Shown: positions 16,219-25,268 of the stretch, piece by piece
Position numbering within the stretch: the first letter of the stretch is position 1
Layout of the letters: each line of letters begins with the position of its first letter
From: Blastococcus sp. TML/M2B
GTDB lineage: Bacteria > Actinomycetota > Actinomycetes > Mycobacteriales > Geodermatophilaceae
DNA: 64,000 nucleotides
Assembly: GCF_016612865.1 (NCBI RefSeq)
Contig: NZ_JAENZZ010000002.1
Location: forward strand, 310,001-374,000
Reading direction: 5' to 3'
Translations under genes and position numbers: made by a program
The notes under the pieces: generated by a model
The model's input: the letters and a program-made list of their open reading frames with translations, nothing else
Database searches by the model: none
What the model was told of the DNA's origin: nothing

Positions 16219-16860
16219 TCAGTCGGCCGGAGTCGGCTCCGCCCCGCCGTCCGCCCCGTCGTCCGGAGCGCCGCCCCACCGGTCGTGCGGGCCGCCGTCG
16301 GACCGCTCGTGCGCACCTCCCCGACCCGGCCCGCCCGGGCCGCGATCACCCGGCGCCGGCAGCGGGTCGTCCACCCGGTCGGTGATCCGCTGCTCGAGGT
16401 CGGCCAGCCGCTCGTCGGCCTGGTCCTGGGTGATCCGGCCGTCCTCGACCGCGGCGGCGATGCGCTCCTGCGCCGCGCTCACCAGCGCGTCGACGAGCGT
16501 CCCCACCGGCACGCCCTGCTCCTCGGCGACGTCGGCCAGCGTGGTGCCCTCGGTCTCCAGTGCGGCGCGCAGCTCGTCCTGCGTCATGCCCAGCGCCGTC
16601 GCGGCGGCGTCCAGGTCCGGGCCTCCGCCGCGGTGCCCGCCCCGGTCGCCGATGCCGGCATCGCTCAGGGTGCTCGCGACCTCGTCGGCCTGCTCCTGGG
16701 TGATCGACCCGTCGGACACCAGCCCCGACAAGGCGTCGGCGATCCGCCCGACCGCCGACCCGGCGGTGCTCCCCTCGTCGGCGACCGCCGGGACGGCGAC
16801 CGCCAGTCCCCCCAGGCCCAGCGTCCCGGCGGCGGCGGCGATGATCAGCTTCTTGCGCAT
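16219..16860 (-). CDS. Secreted protein with repeated EQADE segments
   Basis: A 213-residue protein with a clear signal peptide (MRKKLIIAAAAGTLGLGGLA... VPAVADE), so it is exported. The mature part has two similar segments, DGSITQEQADEVASTLSDAG and DGRITQDQADERLADLEQRI, with an intervening LGMTQDELRAALETEGTTLA unit. This resembles YckD-like and related helix-loop-helix repeats in exported actinobacterial proteins. The C-terminus is low-complexity Gly/Asp/Pro/His-rich. Function is unknown. Confidence 0.8.
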   Translation of the reverse strand: MRKKLIIAAAAGTLGLGGLAVAVPAVADEGSTAGSAVGRIADALSGLVSDGSITQEQADEVASTLSDAGIGDRGGHRGGGPDLDAAATALGMTQDELRAALETEGTTLADVAEEQGVPVGTLVDALVSAAQERIAAAVEDGRITQDQADERLADLEQRITDRVDDPLPAPGDRGPGGPGRGGAHERSDGGPHDRWGGAPDDGADGGAEPTPAD

Positions 16861-16976
16861 GGCGGCTCCTCGTCGTCAGCCGGCGTCCCCGGCTCCCGGG
16901 AGGAGCCTGCGGGCGCTTCCTGGCGCGGACCTGGCCCGCTCCCGTGCGCTCCCTGGGAAACGACTGCCGTGCGGGC

Positions 16977-18206
16977 TCAGCCAGGCGTCACCTCGTAGGT
17001 GTGCCCGGCGGCGCGCAGCCGCTCGACCAGGACGTCGCCCAGCGCCGTCGCCGGGGTGAGCGAGCCGGCGCGGTCGGGGAGCCGGTCGCCGTCCAACGCC
17101 AGGGCGAGCGCGGACTCCCCGAGCATCACCGCGGTCGCGGCGTAGCCGGGGTCGCCCTGCCCGGAGGCGACGGCGGTGTACCGGCGTCCGGACTCGGTGG
17201 TGGCGCTGACGTCCATCCGGAACCAGCCGGTGCGCCGCACCTCCTCGCTGGGGCCGTCGCCCGGCGCGGGCAGCACCCGGTCGAGCAGTCCGCGGGTCGG
17301 CCCGAACGACATCGCCGCGAGGGCCCCCGCCAACCCGGCGGTCACACCGGCGGCGGACACCGCACCCGCCGGACCCGAGCCCACGCCCATGACCTCGCCG
17401 TAGCTGAACTCGCGGCCGTACGCCCAGTCCTGCAGCGCGTTGCTGCGCCGCACGATCCGGGTGTTGAACGACGCCATCACGAACGGCGCCGCCCAGCGCC
17501 CGTCCGGCAGCCGCTGGGGCAGGCCGGCGTCGCGCGGCTGCTGCGTCTTCGGCTCGGCCGCACGGTCGTGGCTCAGGGCGAACGGGTGCCCGGCGACCTT
17601 GCGCAGCGACGGGTCCTTGCCGATCGCCTCGACCTGCGCACGCATGGAGTCGATCGTGCCGCCGCTGAACCCGCCCTTGAGCGTGGCGACGAGCTGCACG
17701 TCGCGCAGGCCACCCGCGCCGTCGGCGGCCGCGCGGGCCCCGAGCAGCATCGCGCTGAGGTCCGAGGGGATCGAGTCGTAGCCGCAGGCGTGCACGATGC
17801 GCGCGCCGGTGCCGCGGGCGACCGCGTCGGTCCGGTCGATCGCGTCGCGGACGAAGAGCACCTCACCGGTCAGGTCGGCGTAGTGCGTGCCGGCAGCGGC
17901 GCAGGCCTCGACCAGCGGCATGCCGTACCGGGCGTAGGGCCCCACCGTGGTGACGACGACGCGGGTGCCGGCGGCCAGCGCGGCCATCGACGCGGGGTCG
18001 GCGGCGTCGGCCTCGATCAGCGGCCAGTCGGCCGCTGCTCCCGGCAGCGCGGCCCGGGCCTCCTCCAGCCGCGCGCGGGAGCGCCCGGCCAGGCTGATCC
18101 GGACCCCGGCGGGAGCGTGCTCGGCCAGGTAGGCGGCGAGCAGCTTCCCGACGAAGCCGGTCGCCCCGAAGACGACGAGGTCGGAGTCGCGTGCGCTGGC
18201 GGTCAT
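16977..18206 (-). CDS. Saccharopine dehydrogenase-like / trans-acting enoyl reductase family protein
   Basis: A 409-residue NAD(P)-dependent oxidoreductase with an N-terminal Rossmann fold: DLVVFGATGFVGKLLAAYLA, then AGRSRARLEEARAAL. GPYARYGMPLVEACAAAGTH and HACGYDSIPSDLSAMLL are typical of the actinobacterial family that includes mycobacterial trans-acting enoyl reductases of lipid synthesis. The start is ATG 18204-18206. It is divergent from the DNA ligase gene, 83 bases away. The lipid role is inferred from the family only. Confidence 0.85.
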   Translation of the reverse strand: MTASARDSDLVVFGATGFVGKLLAAYLAEHAPAGVRISLAGRSRARLEEARAALPGAAADWPLIEADAADPASMAALAAGTRVVVTTVGPYARYGMPLVEACAAAGTHYADLTGEVLFVRDAIDRTDAVARGTGARIVHACGYDSIPSDLSAMLLGARAAADGAGGLRDVQLVATLKGGFSGGTIDSMRAQVEAIGKDPSLRKVAGHPFALSHDRAAEPKTQQPRDAGLPQRLPDGRWAAPFVMASFNTRIVRRSNALQDWAYGREFSYGEVMGVGSGPAGAVSAAGVTAGLAGALAAMSFGPTRGLLDRVLPAPGDGPSEEVRRTGWFRMDVSATTESGRRYTAVASGQGDPGYAATAVMLGESALALALDGDRLPDRAGSLTPATALGDVLVERLRAAGHTYEVTPG

Positions 18207-18289
18207 GGACGCAATGCATACCGGTCCGGCCGGACGTCGCGCACCCCGGAGGTCGCCGGACCGTCGGTGGGGGCTGCCACCATGGCCCC

Positions 18290-19819
18290 GTGCTGCTCGC
18301 CGAGGTCGTCGCCGCGTCCGCCCAGGTCGCGGCCACGCGCTCGCGCACGGCCAAGGCCGCCGCCATCGCGGCGCTGCTCCGCACCGCCGAGCCGACGGAG
18401 GTCGAGCCGGTCACCGCCTGGCTCTCCGGCGACACCGGGCAGGGCCGGCTCGGGGTCGGCTGGCGCACCCTCGCCCCGCGCACGGGCACCCCCGCCACCG
18501 AGCCCTCGCTGACCGTCGCGGCCGTCGTCGCCGCGCTCGGCGAGCTCGCGACGACGTCGGGCGCGGGATCGGCCGCCCGCCGGGACGCCGTCCTCACCGG
18601 GCTGTTCGCCGCCGCGACCGAGGAGGAGCAGCGGTTCCTGGTCCGGCTGCTCACCGGCGAGCTGCGGCAGGGTGCGCTTGAGGGCGTCGTGCTCGACGCA
18701 GTCGCGGCGGCCACCGACGTCCCGGCCGCGGCGGTGCGCCGGGCGTTCATGCTCTCGGGCCGGCTGCCCGCGACGGCGGCGACCGCGCTCACCGGGGGCA
18801 CCGCAGCGCTGGAGGCGGTGCGGCTGGAGGTGGGCCGGCCGGTGCGGCCGATGCTGGCCAGCCCGGGCTCGTCGCTGGACGCCGCCCTGGGGGACCTCGG
18901 TGACGATGTCACGGTGGAGTTCAAGCTCGACGGTGCCCGCATCCAGGTGCACCGCGACGGCGACGACGTCCGCGTCTGGACCCGCACGCTGCGCGAGATC
19001 ACCGACGGCGTGCCCGAGCTGGTCGCGCTGGTCCGGTCGCTGCCCTGCCGCACCGCGGTGCTGGACGGCGAGACGCTCGCGCTGGACGACGACGGCCGGC
19101 CGCGCGCGTTCCAGGACACGATGAGCCGCTTCGGCAGCGAGACGGCGGACGAAGGCGTGCTGCTCAGCCCGTTCTTCTTCGACCTGCTGCACCTCGACGG
19201 GCGCGACCTGCTCGACGAACCGCTGGCCGAGCGGTTGGACGCGCTGGCCGGGCTGCTCGCCGACGACGCGCACGCCGCGCTGCGCATGCCCGGCACCCGC
19301 CGCCCCGACGCGGACCGGGCGGCGCAGGTGCTGGACGACGCGCTGACCGGCGGGCACGAGGGCGTCGTCGTGAAGGCGCTCGACGCGCCGTACGCGGCGG
19401 GCCGGCGCGGCAAGGCGTGGCAGAAGGTCAAGCCGGTGCACACCCTCGACCTCGTCGTCCTGGGCGCGGAGTGGGGCTACGGACGGCGCACCGGGACGCT
19501 CTCGAACATCCACCTCGGCGCCCGCGACCCCGACGGCGGCGAGCCGGTGATGGTCGGCAAGACGTTCAAGGGCATGACCGACGAGCTGCTGGCCTGGCAG
19601 ACCGCCACCTTCCCCAGCCACGCCCGCGAGCGACCCGACTGGGGTGTGCTGCTGCGGCCGGAACTGGTCGTGGAGATAGCCGTCGACGGCGCCCAGCGCA
19701 GCACCCGCTACCCCGGCGGCGTCGCGCTGCGGTTCGCCCGCGTGCTGCGCTACCGCCCGGACAAGACCCCCGCCGACGCCGACACGATCGACGCCGTCCG
19801 CGCGCTGCTCGCGCCCTGA
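18290..19819 (+). CDS. ligB: ATP-dependent DNA ligase (LigB-like)
   Basis: A 509-residue ATP-dependent DNA ligase that seals nicks through a lysyl-AMP intermediate. The N-terminal DNA-binding domain is followed by the nucleotidyltransferase domain with the active lysine in VEFKLDGARIQVHRDG (about residue 212). Other blocks include AVLDGETLALDDDGRP, HEGVVVKALDAPYAAGRRG and KAWQKVKPVHTLDLVVLGAE (motif V), then an OB fold. The start is GTG 18290; an ATG at 18282 is in another frame. The gene resembles actinobacterial LigB, which is accessory to the NAD-dependent LigA. It ends one base before the convergent PIG-L gene. Confidence 0.93.
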   Translation: MLLAEVVAASAQVAATRSRTAKAAAIAALLRTAEPTEVEPVTAWLSGDTGQGRLGVGWRTLAPRTGTPATEPSLTVAAVVAALGELATTSGAGSAARRDAVLTGLFAAATEEEQRFLVRLLTGELRQGALEGVVLDAVAAATDVPAAAVRRAFMLSGRLPATAATALTGGTAALEAVRLEVGRPVRPMLASPGSSLDAALGDLGDDVTVEFKLDGARIQVHRDGDDVRVWTRTLREITDGVPELVALVRSLPCRTAVLDGETLALDDDGRPRAFQDTMSRFGSETADEGVLLSPFFFDLLHLDGRDLLDEPLAERLDALAGLLADDAHAALRMPGTRRPDADRAAQVLDDALTGGHEGVVVKALDAPYAAGRRGKAWQKVKPVHTLDLVVLGAEWGYGRRTGTLSNIHLGARDPDGGEPVMVGKTFKGMTDELLAWQTATFPSHARERPDWGVLLRPELVVEIAVDGAQRSTRYPGGVALRFARVLRYRPDKTPADADTIDAVRALLAP

Positions 19820-19820
19820 G

Positions 19821-20567
19821 CTAGCGCGCGGGCACCGCCGGGAACGGCTCCCAGCGGGTGAACCACTCGGTGGAGAGGAGCGCCGCGCGCGCCTCGGGCG
19901 GGGCCGCCGCGACCAGGCCGGGCACCGCCCCGCGCTCCACCTCGGTCCGGTGCGCCAGGATCGCGGCGATCTTCGCGTCCAGCCACGGCGTGACGTCGAG
20001 GTGGTCGGTGATCTGCTCCTCGGGGACGCCGTGCACCGCCCGCTGGGCGCCGACGACCTGCCGCAGCCCGGCGACGACGGGCTCCGGGTGGGTGGCCAGG
20101 AACAGCGCCTGCGGCCGCCAGGGCTCCCCGGCATCCGGGTACATCTGCTCGAGGCCGGCGGCCTGGGTCGCCAGCAGCGTGATCCGGTAGGTGTGCACGT
20201 GGTCGGCGTGCCCGGTCAGCCCGCCGTAGGCGTCGTGGGTGACCACCACGTCGGGCCGCACCTCCCGGATGTGCACGGCCAGGGCCCGGACCGCCTCGTC
20301 GAGGGGCGCGTCCACCAGGCGGGGCCGCCCGGGCGCGGACTCGGGCACCTGCCCGTCGGCGTAGCCGAGCAGCCGCGGCGGCTCCTGGACCCCGAGCAGC
20401 CGGACCGCCTCGGCCAGCTCGCCGGCCCGCGCCGTCCCCTCGGCCCAGGTCGCCGAGACCACGGTCGTCCGCGCGCCGGCGGCGGCCGAGCGGGCCAGCA
20501 GCCCGCCGGCGGAGATCGACTCGTCGTCGGGGTGGGCGAAGACGGCGAGCAGGCTCGGCTCAGCCAC
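19821..20567 (-). CDS. PIG-L family deacetylase
   Basis: A 248-residue zinc-dependent N-acetyl hydrolase. The metal motif AHPDDESISAGG is at residues 11-22, and the second signature HDAYGGLTGHADHVHTY is near the middle. The family includes MshB and Mca, which act on mycothiol precursors and mycothiol conjugates; the sequence alone does not decide the substrate. The start (20567) overlaps the end of the alpha/beta hydrolase gene by 8 bases, so it belongs to an operon with that gene and an LLM oxidoreductase. Confidence 0.92.
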   Translation of the reverse strand: MAEPSLLAVFAHPDDESISAGGLLARSAAAGARTTVVSATWAEGTARAGELAEAVRLLGVQEPPRLLGYADGQVPESAPGRPRLVDAPLDEAVRALAVHIREVRPDVVVTHDAYGGLTGHADHVHTYRITLLATQAAGLEQMYPDAGEPWRPQALFLATHPEPVVAGLRQVVGAQRAVHGVPEEQITDHLDVTPWLDAKIAAILAHRTEVERGAVPGLVAAAPPEARAALLSTEWFTRWEPFPAVPAR

Positions 20568-21366
20568 GCAGCGCCTCCCGCACGAAGGCCACGACGTCGG
20601 CGAGGACCTCGTCGCGGTTGGTCTCGTTGAAGATCTCGTGCTGCGCCCCGGGGTAGATGCGCTCGGCGTAGGTCTCGCCGCGCAGGTGCTCGACGCCCAC
20701 GCGGGAGCCCTCGAGCGGGACCAGCCGGTCCCCCTCGCCGTGCGCCCACAGCAGCGGCAGCGCCCCGAGCGACGGCCCGTCCTGGATCGCCACCAGCGCC
20801 CGGACGATCGCCTCGAGGGTGGGCCGCCGGAACGGGCCGTGCCAGACCAGCGGGTCGGCCTCGTAGGCCGCGCCGACGGCCGGGTCGCGGGACAGCGTGC
20901 TGCTGTCCAGCGGGGTGTCCGGCAGCTCGGGCAGGTCGAGCAGCGCCGCTCCGCCCCACTCCCCGACCAGCGGGCCGGACAGCACGACCGCGGCCAGCGA
21001 GCCGCCGTACCGCTGCGCGTAGCGGGCCGCGATCAGCCCGCCCATCGAGTGCCCGATCAGCACGACCGGCAGCCCGGGGTGCTGCGCCCGCGCCTGCTCG
21101 TCGACGACGTGCAGGTCGTCGACGACCCGCTCGAAGTCGGTGATCACCACCCGGTCGCCGTCGCTCTTCCCGTGCCCGACGTGGTCGACGGCGAACACGG
21201 CCGCTCCGGCGTCCACCAGGGCGGCGGCGACGTGGTCGTACCGCCCGGTGTGCTCGCCGTAGCCGTGCGCCAGCAGCACCACGTGCGTGGGCGAGGCGCC
21301 CTCCCACGTCCGCCCGGCCAGCCGGCCGGCGTGCCCGTCGAGGCTCCACTCCCGCGCCGCGGTCAT
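20560..21366 (-). CDS. Alpha/beta hydrolase, monoacylglycerol-lipase-like
   Basis: A 268-residue serine hydrolase with the oxyanion-side motif HVVLLAHGYGEHTGRYDHVA, the nucleophile elbow LIGHSMGGLIAARYA, and C-terminal acid and histidine in AHGEGDRLVPLEGS and YPGAQHEIFNETNRDEV. This set is typical of the monoglyceride lipase/lysophospholipase (Hydrolase_4) group. The ATG at 21364-21366 overlaps the stop of the upstream LLM gene (ATGA), and its own stop overlaps the PIG-L start. Confidence 0.88.
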   Translation of the reverse strand: MTAAREWSLDGHAGRLAGRTWEGASPTHVVLLAHGYGEHTGRYDHVAAALVDAGAAVFAVDHVGHGKSDGDRVVITDFERVVDDLHVVDEQARAQHPGLPVVLIGHSMGGLIAARYAQRYGGSLAAVVLSGPLVGEWGGAALLDLPELPDTPLDSSTLSRDPAVGAAYEADPLVWHGPFRRPTLEAIVRALVAIQDGPSLGALPLLWAHGEGDRLVPLEGSRVGVEHLRGETYAERIYPGAQHEIFNETNRDEVLADVVAFVREALRG

Positions 21367-22394
21367 GCCGACGCCGCCACGCGGGGCGCGACCTCGGTGC
21401 CGAGCAGCTCGATGCCGCGCATCAGGTCGGCGTGCGCCAGCCGGGGGTTGGTCATCTGCAGCGAGATCCGGTCCACCCCGCCGAGCTGCGCCGAGATCCG
21501 CACCAGCTTCTCGGCGACGGTCTCGGGATCGCCCATGAAGAAGGCGCCGTTCGGGCCGCTGGTGGCGTCGAACTGGGCCCGGCTGGGCGGGGAGAAGCCG
21601 CGTTCGCGCGACACCTTCTCGAACATCTCGTGCCACCCCGGGTAGATGGTGTCCGCCGCCGCCTGCGTGCTCCCGGCGACGAAGCCGAACACGTGCAGCC
21701 CCACCTGGAGCCGCTCCGGCGGATGCCCGGCCTGGGCGCCGGCCCGGCGGTACAGGTCGATGAGCGGGGCGAACTGGCGCGGCTCGCCGCCGATGATCGC
21801 CACCATCAGCGGCAGGCCGAGCAGCCCGGCCCGCACGAACGACTCCGGCGTCCCGCCGACGCCCACCCAGATCGGCAGCGGGTCCTGCAGCGGACGCGGG
21901 TAGACGCCCTGCCCGTTCAGCGGCGGGCGGTGCCGGCCCGACCAGGTGACGCGCTCGGAATCGCGGATCTGCAGCAGCAGGTCCAGCTTCTCGGCGAACA
22001 GCTCGTCGTAGTCGGCCAGGCTCAGCCCGAACAGCGGGAACGCCTCGGTGAACGAGCCGCGGCCGACGACGAGGTCGATCCGGCCCTTGGCGATCAGGTC
22101 CAGCGTGGCGAACTGCTGGAACACCCGGACCGGGTCCGCGGCGCTGAGGACGGCGACCGCGCTGCCCAGCCGGATGCGGGAGGTGCGGGCGGCCGCGGCG
22201 GCCAGGATCACCGGCGGCGCGGAGTCGTAGTACTCCGGGCGGTGGTGCTCACCGATGCCGAACGAGTACAGCCCGACCCGGTCGGCGAGCTCGATCTCCT
22301 CGAGCAGGTGCTCCATCCGCTCCTCCGGCCCGACCAGGTGGCCGGTCGAGGGGTCGGTCACCGCCGCAACGAAGCTGTCGACGCCGAGGTGCAT
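21363..22394 (-). CDS. LLM-class flavin-dependent oxidoreductase
   Basis: A 343-residue luciferase-like monooxygenase. It starts MHLGVDSFVAAVTDPSTG at ATG 22392-22394. Family motifs are GLYSFGIGEHHRPEYYDSAP, TSRIRLGSAVAVLSAADPVR, and AKGRIDLVVGRGSF followed by LFGLSLADYDELFAEKL. It is the first gene of an operon with the hydrolase and PIG-L deacetylase. Its upstream region is shared with the divergent YihY gene and contains a large inverted repeat (22503-22559). Substrate and flavin donor are unknown. Confidence 0.88.
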   Translation of the reverse strand: MHLGVDSFVAAVTDPSTGHLVGPEERMEHLLEEIELADRVGLYSFGIGEHHRPEYYDSAPPVILAAAAARTSRIRLGSAVAVLSAADPVRVFQQFATLDLIAKGRIDLVVGRGSFTEAFPLFGLSLADYDELFAEKLDLLLQIRDSERVTWSGRHRPPLNGQGVYPRPLQDPLPIWVGVGGTPESFVRAGLLGLPLMVAIIGGEPRQFAPLIDLYRRAGAQAGHPPERLQVGLHVFGFVAGSTQAAADTIYPGWHEMFEKVSRERGFSPPSRAQFDATSGPNGAFFMGDPETVAEKLVRISAQLGGVDRISLQMTNPRLAHADLMRGIELLGTEVAPRVAASA

Positions 22395-22502
22395 GGACCG
22401 TCCTTCCCGAGCCGGTGCCCGCGGGTGCGCCACGCGGACCGGCCCAGTCAAGCAGCACCGGCCGACGACGGCTGGACCACCGAGCGGCAGGCCCGAGGGC
22501 AC

Positions 22503-22559
22503 CGTTCGTGCACGAACCGTCGTCCCGCGCGCCCGGAGACGACGGTTCGTGCACGAAAC
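22503..22559. repeat. Inverted repeat built of two TTCGTGCACGAA palindromes
   Basis: Two copies of GTTCGTGCACGAA (22504-22516 and 22545-22557), each itself palindromic, are part of longer inverted arms of about 20 bases that include CCGTCGTC/GACGACGG, with a 17-base spacer. It lies between divergent promoters of the LLM gene and the YihY gene. It may be a paired operator or a cruciform element. Confidence 0.6.
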
Positions 22560-22585
22560 GCCGGATCGGGGGCACTACAGCCACC

Positions 22586-23548
22586 ATGGCGACCGCGCGG
22601 CACGGCCACGACGCGCACGCCCCGCACCGGATCCCCGTGCGGGGCTGGCGTCAGGTGCTCGCCCGGGCCGCCCGGCACGTCCTCGACGACCGGCTGATGG
22701 CGCTGGCCGCGGCGGTCTCCTTCTTCGCGATCCTCTCCATCGCCCCGCTGCTGGTGACGGCGCTGTCGATCTACGGCGCGGTCAACACCCCGGAGCAGGC
22801 GCTGGACCAGCTCTCCTCGGTCGCCGAGGTGCTGCCGCCCGAGCTCGAGCCGCTGGTCGCCGAGCAGCTGACCACCATCACCACCGCCTCGACGCAGGTG
22901 CTCACCTGGCGCGGGCTCAGCGGGCTGGCCGCGGCGCTGGTCACCGCCACGACCGCCGCCACCTACCTGATCGACGCGCTGACCCTCGCCTACTCCGAGA
23001 CCGAGACCCGCAGCTTCTGGCGGCGGACCGGCCTCGCGGTCACCTTCGTGCTCGGCGGCGCGCTCACCATCGGCGCGGTGCTCACCGGCACCGGCGCCCT
23101 GTCGCGGCGGCTGGACCGGATGCCCGATCCGCTGCGCCCGTTCGCGCCGGCCCTGCTCTGGCTGGCGCTGTCGGTCGTGCTCGCGCTCGTCCTCGCCGTC
23201 CTCTACCGGTTCGCGCCCGACCGGAAGCGGGCCCGCTGGCGGTGGATCAGCGTGGGCGCGGGGGTGGCGACCCTCCTGTGGCTGGTCACCTCGGTCGCGC
23301 TGTTCGCCTACGTGCAGAGCCTGGGTTCCTACGAGACGACGTACGGCTCACTCGGCGGCGTGGCGATCAGCATGTTCTGGCTGTGGCTCAGCGTCTTCCT
23401 GGTCATCGTCGGCGCGACGGTGAACGCGGAGAGCGAGCGGCAGACCGCGCGGGACTCCACGGTCGGGCCCGAGCGACCCCCGGGCGAGCGCGGCGCCGTC
23501 GTCGCCGACAGCGTCCCGCCGCACCCGGACGACGACGCCGGCAGCTGA
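22586..23548 (+). CDS. YihY/BrkB family membrane protein
   Basis: A 320-residue integral membrane protein with about six helices. The signature start of the family, RLMALAAAVSFFAILSIAPL, lies around residues 36-55, and the final GSYETTYGSLGGVAISMFWL block is also diagnostic. The C-terminal tail is hydrophilic. The family was once called ribonuclease BN in error; its true function is unsettled. The start is ATG 22586. It ends 4 bases before the convergent dienelactone hydrolase gene. Confidence 0.92.
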   Translation: MATARHGHDAHAPHRIPVRGWRQVLARAARHVLDDRLMALAAAVSFFAILSIAPLLVTALSIYGAVNTPEQALDQLSSVAEVLPPELEPLVAEQLTTITTASTQVLTWRGLSGLAAALVTATTAATYLIDALTLAYSETETRSFWRRTGLAVTFVLGGALTIGAVLTGTGALSRRLDRMPDPLRPFAPALLWLALSVVLALVLAVLYRFAPDRKRARWRWISVGAGVATLLWLVTSVALFAYVQSLGSYETTYGSLGGVAISMFWLWLSVFLVIVGATVNAESERQTARDSTVGPERPPGERGAVVADSVPPHPDDDAGS

Positions 23549-23552
23549 TCGC

Positions 23553-24273
23553 TCAGCGCGCGGCGGGCCGCAGGTGCTCGCCGAAGAACCGCAGGATCCG
23601 CGCCCAGGCGTCCTCGGCCGAGGGCTGGTGGTAGCTGAAGCCGGCCACCCGCTCGAGCACGCTGAACGGGCCGGCGTTGTGCCGGTTGAGGAAGGAGTGC
23701 CCGGCGTCGGGGTACTCCTTCACGTCGTGCTCGACGCCGAGGTTCGTCAGCGCGGTCTCGAGCTTCGCGGCGGCGCCCCGGAACATGACGTCGCGCCGGC
23801 CGTAGCTGGCGACCACCGGGCAGGCGCCGCCGAGCAGCTCCTCGGCGTTCGCCGGGACGGCGCCGTAGTTGGGCGCGGAGACGTCGAAGCCCTTGTTCGC
23901 GGCCATGAGCGCGAAGCCGCCGCCCATGCAGAAGCCCAGGATGCCGATCCGTCCGGTGCTGTCCGGGCGGTCGCGCAGCCACAGCCGGGTGGCCTCCAGG
24001 TCACCGAAGGACCGCGCCCTCGCCGCGCAGCAGCGCGCGGAACGTCGTCCGCAGGCAGCGCAGCGCGCCCCCGGCGGTGAACAGGTCCGGCGCGACCGCC
24101 AGGTAGCCGGCCGCGGCCATCCGGTCGGCCTGCTGCCGGGTGTCGTCGTTCAGCCCGAACGCCTCGTGGACGACGACGACCGCCGGCCACGGCCCCTCCC
24201 CCGTCGGCGGCACCGCGAGGTAGGCCCGCAGCTCCGGGGCGCTGGCGGCGCCGGGGATCGAGATGTCGGGCAC
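23553..24273 (-). pseudogene. Dienelactone hydrolase family protein, single-base frameshift
   Basis: An alpha/beta hydrolase of the dienelactone hydrolase type. GTG 24271-24273 opens PDISIPGAASAPELRAYLAV and WPAVVVVHEAFGLNDDTRQQ in one frame. At about 24009 (GG run) the frame shifts by one base and continues as DLEATRLWLRDRPDSTGRIG, then ILGFCMGGGFALMAANKGF with the catalytic Cys elbow, and YPDAGHSFLNRH with the catalytic His. Without correction the first frame stops at 24001-24003. An assembly indel is the simplest explanation. The gene follows the acyl-CoA thioesterase gene by 28 bases. Confidence 0.8.
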
Positions 24274-24301
24274 GGGGTCTCCAGCGGGTCGGGGCGGGTG
24301 G

Positions 24302-25126
24302 TCAGCTGCCGGGGCGGAACGGGTTCTTGCCCGCCCGGAACAGCGTCTCCTGCGTGAAGCTGGCCGCGAGCGTGCCGCCGGCGGTGAAGATCGCACCGGT
24401 GTACCAGCCGCGTCCACCCGAGACCGTGCCCGGCTGCATGTCCATGAGCACCCAGTCGTCCAGCGGCGCGTGCCGGTGGAACCAGAGGGCGTGGTCCAGC
24501 GTCGGCCCCGGGCTCGCCTCGTCCTGCGGCATGTTGGCCAGCCCCGTGCCGATGTCGGACAGGTAGGTCAGCACGCAGGCGTGCACCAGCTGGTCGTCGG
24601 GCAGCGGCACCGTCGTCCGCGCCCAGAAGCGGGTCGGCAGCCGCCAGGACTCGTCGGCCTGCCCGGGCCGCCGGCTCTCCATCGTGAACAGCCGCGGCAT
24701 CCCGTGGCTCGTCAGCGTCTCCGGCGCCTCGACGTCGGGCATCTCCTGCACGGGGATGTCGGGGCCCGCACCGCCGGCGTGGAAGGACGCCGCCATGCTG
24801 AAGATGACCTCGCCGCCCTGCACCGCGACGACGCGGCGGGCGGAGAAGGAGCCACCGTCCCGGTCCCGCTCGACGCGGAAGATCGTCGGCCGGGCGGCGT
24901 CGCCGCTGCGCAGGAAGTACCCGTGCAGCGAGTGCGGCAGCCGGCCCTCGCCGACGGTCAGCCCGGCGGCGAGCAGCGCCTGCGCGGCGACCTGCCCGCC
25001 GTACAGCGGGAAGGGGTCGGCGAAGACCAGCGTGCTGCGGTAGAGGTCGCGGTCGATCTCCTCGAGGTCGAGGACGTCGTGCACCGTCGGCTCGGACTCT
25101 GCGGGTGCCCCCGGCTCGCTGCGCAC
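24302..25126 (-). CDS. tesB: Acyl-CoA thioesterase II (TesB)
   Basis: A 274-residue double-hotdog thioesterase that hydrolyses acyl-CoA to free acid and CoA. Evidence includes PFPLYGGQVAAQALLAAGLT, LPHSLHGYFLRSGDAARPTI, FSARRVVAVQGGEVIFSMAA and, in the C-terminal half, DHALWFHRHAPLDDWVLMDM followed by SGGRGWYTGAIFTAGGTLAA. The start is GTG 25124-25126 with GAGGAG upstream; a longer in-frame ORF to 25270 runs into the divergent promoter region and is not used. The neighbour downstream is the dienelactone hydrolase-like gene. Confidence 0.92.
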   Translation of the reverse strand: MRSEPGAPAESEPTVHDVLDLEEIDRDLYRSTLVFADPFPLYGGQVAAQALLAAGLTVGEGRLPHSLHGYFLRSGDAARPTIFRVERDRDGGSFSARRVVAVQGGEVIFSMAASFHAGGAGPDIPVQEMPDVEAPETLTSHGMPRLFTMESRRPGQADESWRLPTRFWARTTVPLPDDQLVHACVLTYLSDIGTGLANMPQDEASPGPTLDHALWFHRHAPLDDWVLMDMQPGTVSGGRGWYTGAIFTAGGTLAASFTQETLFRAGKNPFRPGS

Positions 25127-25268
25127 TGCGTTCTCCTCGGTCGATTCGGATCGCCGCCGCGACGATACGGAGGTGGGGTTGCGACGCACGTCACCGCCCG
25201 GCCAGCACACTGTCGCCCGACCCGTCCCAGAGACCCGGCGGTCGCCGCCGGCGAGAGGCAGTTGCTCC

